DNA of 64,000 nucleotides from Pseudomonadota bacterium. Its GTDB lineage: Bacteria; Pseudomonadota; Alphaproteobacteria; Rhizobiales; Rhizobiaceae. The notes under the pieces were generated by a model, which did no database searches, was not told the origin of the DNA, and worked only from the letters and a program-made list of their open reading frames with translations. The translations under genes and the position numbers were made by a program. This document shows positions 61,109 through 64,000 of the stretch, one piece after another. Numbering within the stretch: position 1 is the stretch's first letter; every line of letters starts with the position of its first letter. Location of the stretch: positions 1 to 64,000 of the forward strand of contig JAEWPB010000144.1 of the NCBI GenBank assembly GCA_023399465.1, read 5' to 3'.

Positions 61109-62212
61109 TCAAGCCGCAGCGAATTTCTGATAGGCGACGACGATCGCCGGACGGAACATGTATTCGAGCGCGCCTGCAAACAGGATCACCAGACCCTGGA
61201 TCACGAGGATCATCTCGCGGGTAATCGACGGCATTTCGAAGGAAAGATCGGCGCCACCCTGATAGAGGATGCCGAACAGCAGCGCTGCGAGCAGGATCCC
61301 CACCGGGTGGTTTCTTCCCATCAGCGACACGGCGATGCCGACGAAGCCAGCACCGCCGACGAATTCCACCTGCAGGCGCGCGGACGCGCCCATGACAGGA
61401 TTGAGCGCCATCATGCCGGCAAGGCCGCCGGAGATCAGCATGGCGATGATGACGGTACGGGCATAGGGCACGCCGGCATAGACCGCGGCAGTCTGGCTGA
61501 TGCCGAGGGTGCGCATCTCGTAGCCGAGCTTGGTGCGCCAGATCAGCACCCAAACCAGGAAGCACATCACCAGCGCGATCAGGAAGGAGACGTTGAACGG
61601 GGCCGGCCCGAGCTTCATCCCGAACATCGCCATCAGCCAGTCAAGCTTCGGCAACTGCCCGCCGGGAAGGAAGGTGCGGGTTTCCGGTGCCATGTTGTTC
61701 GGCGCGATCAGCACGTTCACCAGCAGGTAAACCATCAGCGCCGAGCCAATATAGTTGAACATGATGGTGGTGATGACGATGTGGCTGCCGCGCTTGGCCT
61801 GCAGCCATGCCGGCAGGAACGCCCAGGCCGCACCGAATGCCGCAGCGCCGATGATGGCGAAGGGCATGGTCACATACCACGGCACATAGTGGTCGAGCGC
61901 AAGCGCAACCAGCGCCGCGCCGAGCCCGCCGAGATAGGCCTGACCTTCCGAGCCGATATTGAACAGCCCGGCATGGATGGCGACCGCCACCGAAAGCCCG
62001 GTGAAGATGAAGTTCGTGGCGTAGTAGAGGGTGAAGCCGACGCCTTCGCCGCGCCCAAGCGCGCCTTGAAGCATCAGCCACAACGCATCGACCGGATTCT
62101 CGCCGATGAACCACACCACCATGCCCGAAATCAGGAAGGCGAGGGTCAGGTTCAGGAGCGGGATGAGGCCGTAATTGATCCAATTGGGAAGGGGGACGGA
62201 AGCAGTACTCAT
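61109..62212 (-). CDS. Nucleoside-type ABC transporter permease (first)
   Basis: A 367-residue membrane protein with about eight to ten hydrophobic segments. HAGLFNIGSEGQAYLGGLGA is the region conserved with the second permease, and YEMRTLGISQTAAVYAGVPY is the ATPase-contact loop. A longer N-terminal region precedes the common core. It is 7 bp from the ATPase gene and 10 bp from the second permease. The pair forms the channel of a BMP-family importer. Confidence 0.92.
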   Translation of the reverse strand: MSTASVPLPNWINYGLIPLLNLTLAFLISGMVVWFIGENPVDALWLMLQGALGRGEGVGFTLYYATNFIFTGLSVAVAIHAGLFNIGSEGQAYLGGLGAALVALALDHYVPWYVTMPFAIIGAAAFGAAWAFLPAWLQAKRGSHIVITTIMFNYIGSALMVYLLVNVLIAPNNMAPETRTFLPGGQLPKLDWLMAMFGMKLGPAPFNVSFLIALVMCFLVWVLIWRTKLGYEMRTLGISQTAAVYAGVPYARTVIIAMLISGGLAGMMALNPVMGASARLQVEFVGGAGFVGIAVSLMGRNHPVGILLAALLFGILYQGGADLSFEMPSITREMILVIQGLVILFAGALEYMFRPAIVVAYQKFAAA

Positions 62213-62219
62213 CAGGGCC

Positions 62220-63731
62220 TCATGCGGCGATGCCGGCCATCATCAGGCCGAGGGTCTGTTCACCGGTATCGGCGCTCTTCTCGCCGACCACCTGGCCCGC
62301 GAACATCACAAGGATCCGGTCGGAAAGGGCGCGAATCTCGTCGAGCTCGACCGATACCAGCAGGATGGCCTTGCCCGAGTCGCGCATGTCGATAATGCGG
62401 CGGTGGATGAATTCGATCGCTCCGATATCGACGCCGCGCGTCGGCTGGCCGATGATCAGCATCTTCGGATCGCGTTCGATCTCGCGGGCGACGACGATCT
62501 TCTGCTGGTTTCCGCCGGAGAAATTCGCCGTCTTCAGCCGCGGGTTCGGCGGACGAATGTCGTATTTCTCGATCTTCGCCTCGGCATCGGCGCGGATCGC
62601 ATCGAGATCGAGAAACGGACCCTTGCCGTACTTCGGATCGCGGTGATAGCCGAGCACCGAATTCTCGTATTCCTCGAACTTGAGCACCAGGCCCATATGG
62701 TGGCGATCTTCCGGGATGTGGGCGAGCCCGAGCTGGCGCAGATGCGCCGGATCGACGCCGGCAATCGGCTGGCCGTCGAGGAGGATTTCGCCCGAGACCG
62801 GCTTGCGGATGCCGGCGATGGCCTCGAGCAGCTCCGACTGGCCATTGCCGGCAACACCGGCAATGCCGACGATCTCGCCGGCGCGGATGTCGAAGGAGAC
62901 GTTGTCGACCATGGTGACACCGCGATTGTCCTTGACGGTGAGATTGCGCACCGAAAGAACCGCGCGACCGGGATTTGCCTCGCCCTTTTCCACCCGCAGC
63001 AGGACGCGCCGGCCGACCATGAGCTCGGCCAGTTCCTCGACCGTGGTTTCGGAGGTCTTGCGGGTCGCCACCATCTCGCCGCGGCGCATCACCGACACCT
63101 CATCGGTGATCGCCATGATCTCGCGCAGCTTATGGGTAATGAGAATGACTGTCTTGCCCTGATCGCGCAGCACGCGAAGGATGCGGAACAGGTGATCGGC
63201 TTCCGCCGGGGTCAGAACCCCGGTCGGTTCGTCGAGGATCAGGATTTCGGCGCCACGATACATCGCCTTGAGGATCTCGACCCGCTGCTGCAAGCCGACG
63301 GGGAGCTCCTCGATGACGGCATCGGGATCAACTTCGAGTCCGTATTCCTCCTCGAGCCGCCGCAGTTCGGCCCGCGCGGACGACACGCCTCGCGCCAGCA
63401 GGGCACCGCCCTCGGCGCCAAGCATGATATTCTCGAGCACGGTAAAATTCTCGACCAGCATGAAATGCTGGTGCACCATCCCGATGCCGGCGCTGATCGC
63501 TGCCTGGCTGTCGCGGATATGGACGGGCCTGCCGTTGATGCGGATCTCGCCGCTATCGGCGTGATAGAAGCCGTAGAGAATGGACATCAACGTCGATTTT
63601 CCGGCGCCGTTCTCGCCGATAATCCCGTGGATCGTTCCCTTGGCGACCGTCAGATTGATGTTCTTGTTGGCATGCACCGCGCCGAATTTCTTGTCGATGC
63701 CAACGAGTTCGATAGCTGGGGAATGGCTCAC
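62220..63731 (-). CDS. Nucleoside-type ABC transporter ATP-binding protein (two ATPase domains)
   Basis: A 503-residue tandem ATPase, like the ribose and BMP-family importers. Domain one has Walker A GENGAGKST near residue 37 and Walker B ILILDEPTGVL. Domain two has a degenerate P-loop (GVAGNGQSEL), the signature FSGGNQQK and the Walker B-like KMLIIGQPTRGVD. The second P-loop lacks the GKS lysine, as is usual in this family, so only one site probably hydrolyses well. It follows the binding-protein gene across a hairpin. Confidence 0.95.
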   Translation of the reverse strand: MSHSPAIELVGIDKKFGAVHANKNINLTVAKGTIHGIIGENGAGKSTLMSILYGFYHADSGEIRINGRPVHIRDSQAAISAGIGMVHQHFMLVENFTVLENIMLGAEGGALLARGVSSARAELRRLEEEYGLEVDPDAVIEELPVGLQQRVEILKAMYRGAEILILDEPTGVLTPAEADHLFRILRVLRDQGKTVILITHKLREIMAITDEVSVMRRGEMVATRKTSETTVEELAELMVGRRVLLRVEKGEANPGRAVLSVRNLTVKDNRGVTMVDNVSFDIRAGEIVGIAGVAGNGQSELLEAIAGIRKPVSGEILLDGQPIAGVDPAHLRQLGLAHIPEDRHHMGLVLKFEEYENSVLGYHRDPKYGKGPFLDLDAIRADAEAKIEKYDIRPPNPRLKTANFSGGNQQKIVVAREIERDPKMLIIGQPTRGVDIGAIEFIHRRIIDMRDSGKAILLVSVELDEIRALSDRILVMFAGQVVGEKSADTGEQTLGLMMAGIAA

Positions 63732-63756
63732 TATGCAGCTCCAGAAACCGGATATG

Positions 63757-63800
63757 AAAAGGGCGTATGGCAGGCTGGGAAGCCCATCATACGCCCTTTT
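63757..63800 (-). terminator. Hairpin between binding-protein and ATPase genes
   Basis: A perfect 13-bp stem (AAAAGGGCGTATG / CATACGCCCTTTT) with an 18-nt loop; on the minus strand it ends in TTTTCATAT. It starts 9 bp after the binding-protein stop and probably reduces read-through into the ATPase gene or stabilises the upstream message. Confidence 0.75.
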
Positions 63801-63808
63801 ACTTTATA

Positions 63809-64000
63809 TCACTTCGGGCACGAATTGTCCGACATGTAGTCGTGAACCTTCACGGCGCCGGAAATGATGTCGGCCTTGGCCTTGTCGACCGCAGCCTGCA
63901 TTTCCGGGGTGATCAGGGCCTTGTTGTTGTCGTCGAGCGCCCAGCTCACGCCATCCTCGGCAACGCCGAGTGCCTGCACGCCGGCGGAGAACTTGTCGTT
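63809..64000 (-). CDS. BMP-family ABC transporter substrate-binding protein, C-terminal end (cut by window edge)
   Basis: Only the last 63 residues are visible on the minus strand, from NDKFSAGVQALGVAEDGVSW through ALITPEMQAAVDKAKADIIS to the end VHDYMSDNSCPK. This matches the C-terminus of basic membrane protein (BMP/PnrA-like) nucleoside-binding proteins. It is the first component of the importer and should be periplasmic. The start and signal peptide lie outside the window. Confidence 0.85.
   Translation of the reverse strand, partial: NDKFSAGVQALGVAEDGVSWALDDNNKALITPEMQAAVDKAKADIISGAVKVHDYMSDNSCPK

Overview
This 64 kb window looks like the chromosome of an alphaproteobacterium in the Rhizobiaceae (Rhizobium/Agrobacterium/Ciceribacter-like). 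The evidence is high GC, the infC-rpmI-rplT-pheS-pheT order, an MbfA ferritin-VIT iron exporter with an Irr-type palindrome upstream, BA14K-like and BTLCP-family secreted proteins, and a complete Tad/Cpa pilus cluster in rhizobial order. I see no insertion sequence, prophage, CRISPR array or plasmid function. The species is inferred, not proven.

Layout, left to right. 1-3.4 kb: the 5' part of xseA, then a membrane-anchored serine hydrolase translationally coupled to a cytochrome P450. 3.4-6.8 kb: a divergent GT-C membrane glycosyltransferase, a GT2 polyprenyl-phosphate-sugar-synthase-like enzyme and a GtrA flippase, resembling a three-part Gtr module. 6.8-12.4 kb: small metabolic and regulatory genes (XRE/MmyB regulator, Gfo/Idh/MocA oxidoreductase, cysteine hydrolase coupled to a GlxA-type regulator, aldo/keto reductase, GNAT). 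12.5-17.6 kb: the translation block pheT, pheS, rplT, rpmI and infC; infC starts at ATT and is therefore longer than an ATG/GTG-only ORF call gives. 17.7-25.3 kb: hydrolase, BTLCP protein, MbfA, DMT exporter, acetylpolyamine-amidohydrolase-like enzyme, GNAT, XRE-cupin regulator and MFS transporter. 25.4-33.4 kb: lepA, a row of small enzymes, a BA14K-like protein, a phosphomannomutase and tRNA-Leu(CAG).

33.7-40.8 kb: an RTX protein with an N-terminal repeat region, a globin-coupled diguanylate cyclase, a 2-hydroxyacid dehydrogenase, and a likely peptide-recycling set (M17 aminopeptidase, MarR regulator, NlpC/P60 peptidase). 41-53 kb: the Tad pilus system, with pilin, CpaA-F, TadB and TadC on the minus strand, TadD on the plus strand at one end, and a secretin-N-domain-like protein plus two TadE-like pseudopilins on the plus strand at the other end.

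53.2-64 kb: a nucleoside salvage locus of two converging transcription units. The minus-strand unit encodes a BMP-type ABC importer (binding protein cut by the window edge, ATPase, two permeases) followed by cdd, purine nucleoside phosphorylase, deoC and deoA. The plus-strand unit encodes deoB, add and upp. Together they import nucleosides, deaminate them, split them by phosphorolysis, feed deoxyribose phosphate into central metabolism and recover uracil.

The most interesting leads are the Gtr-like glycosylation trio, the hydrolase-P450 pair, a shared TTAA-N7-TTAA-like box (the CtrA motif) before three pilus transcription units and the BTLCP gene, and a shared MTTGSI motif near the mature N-terminus of two pilus lipoproteins.
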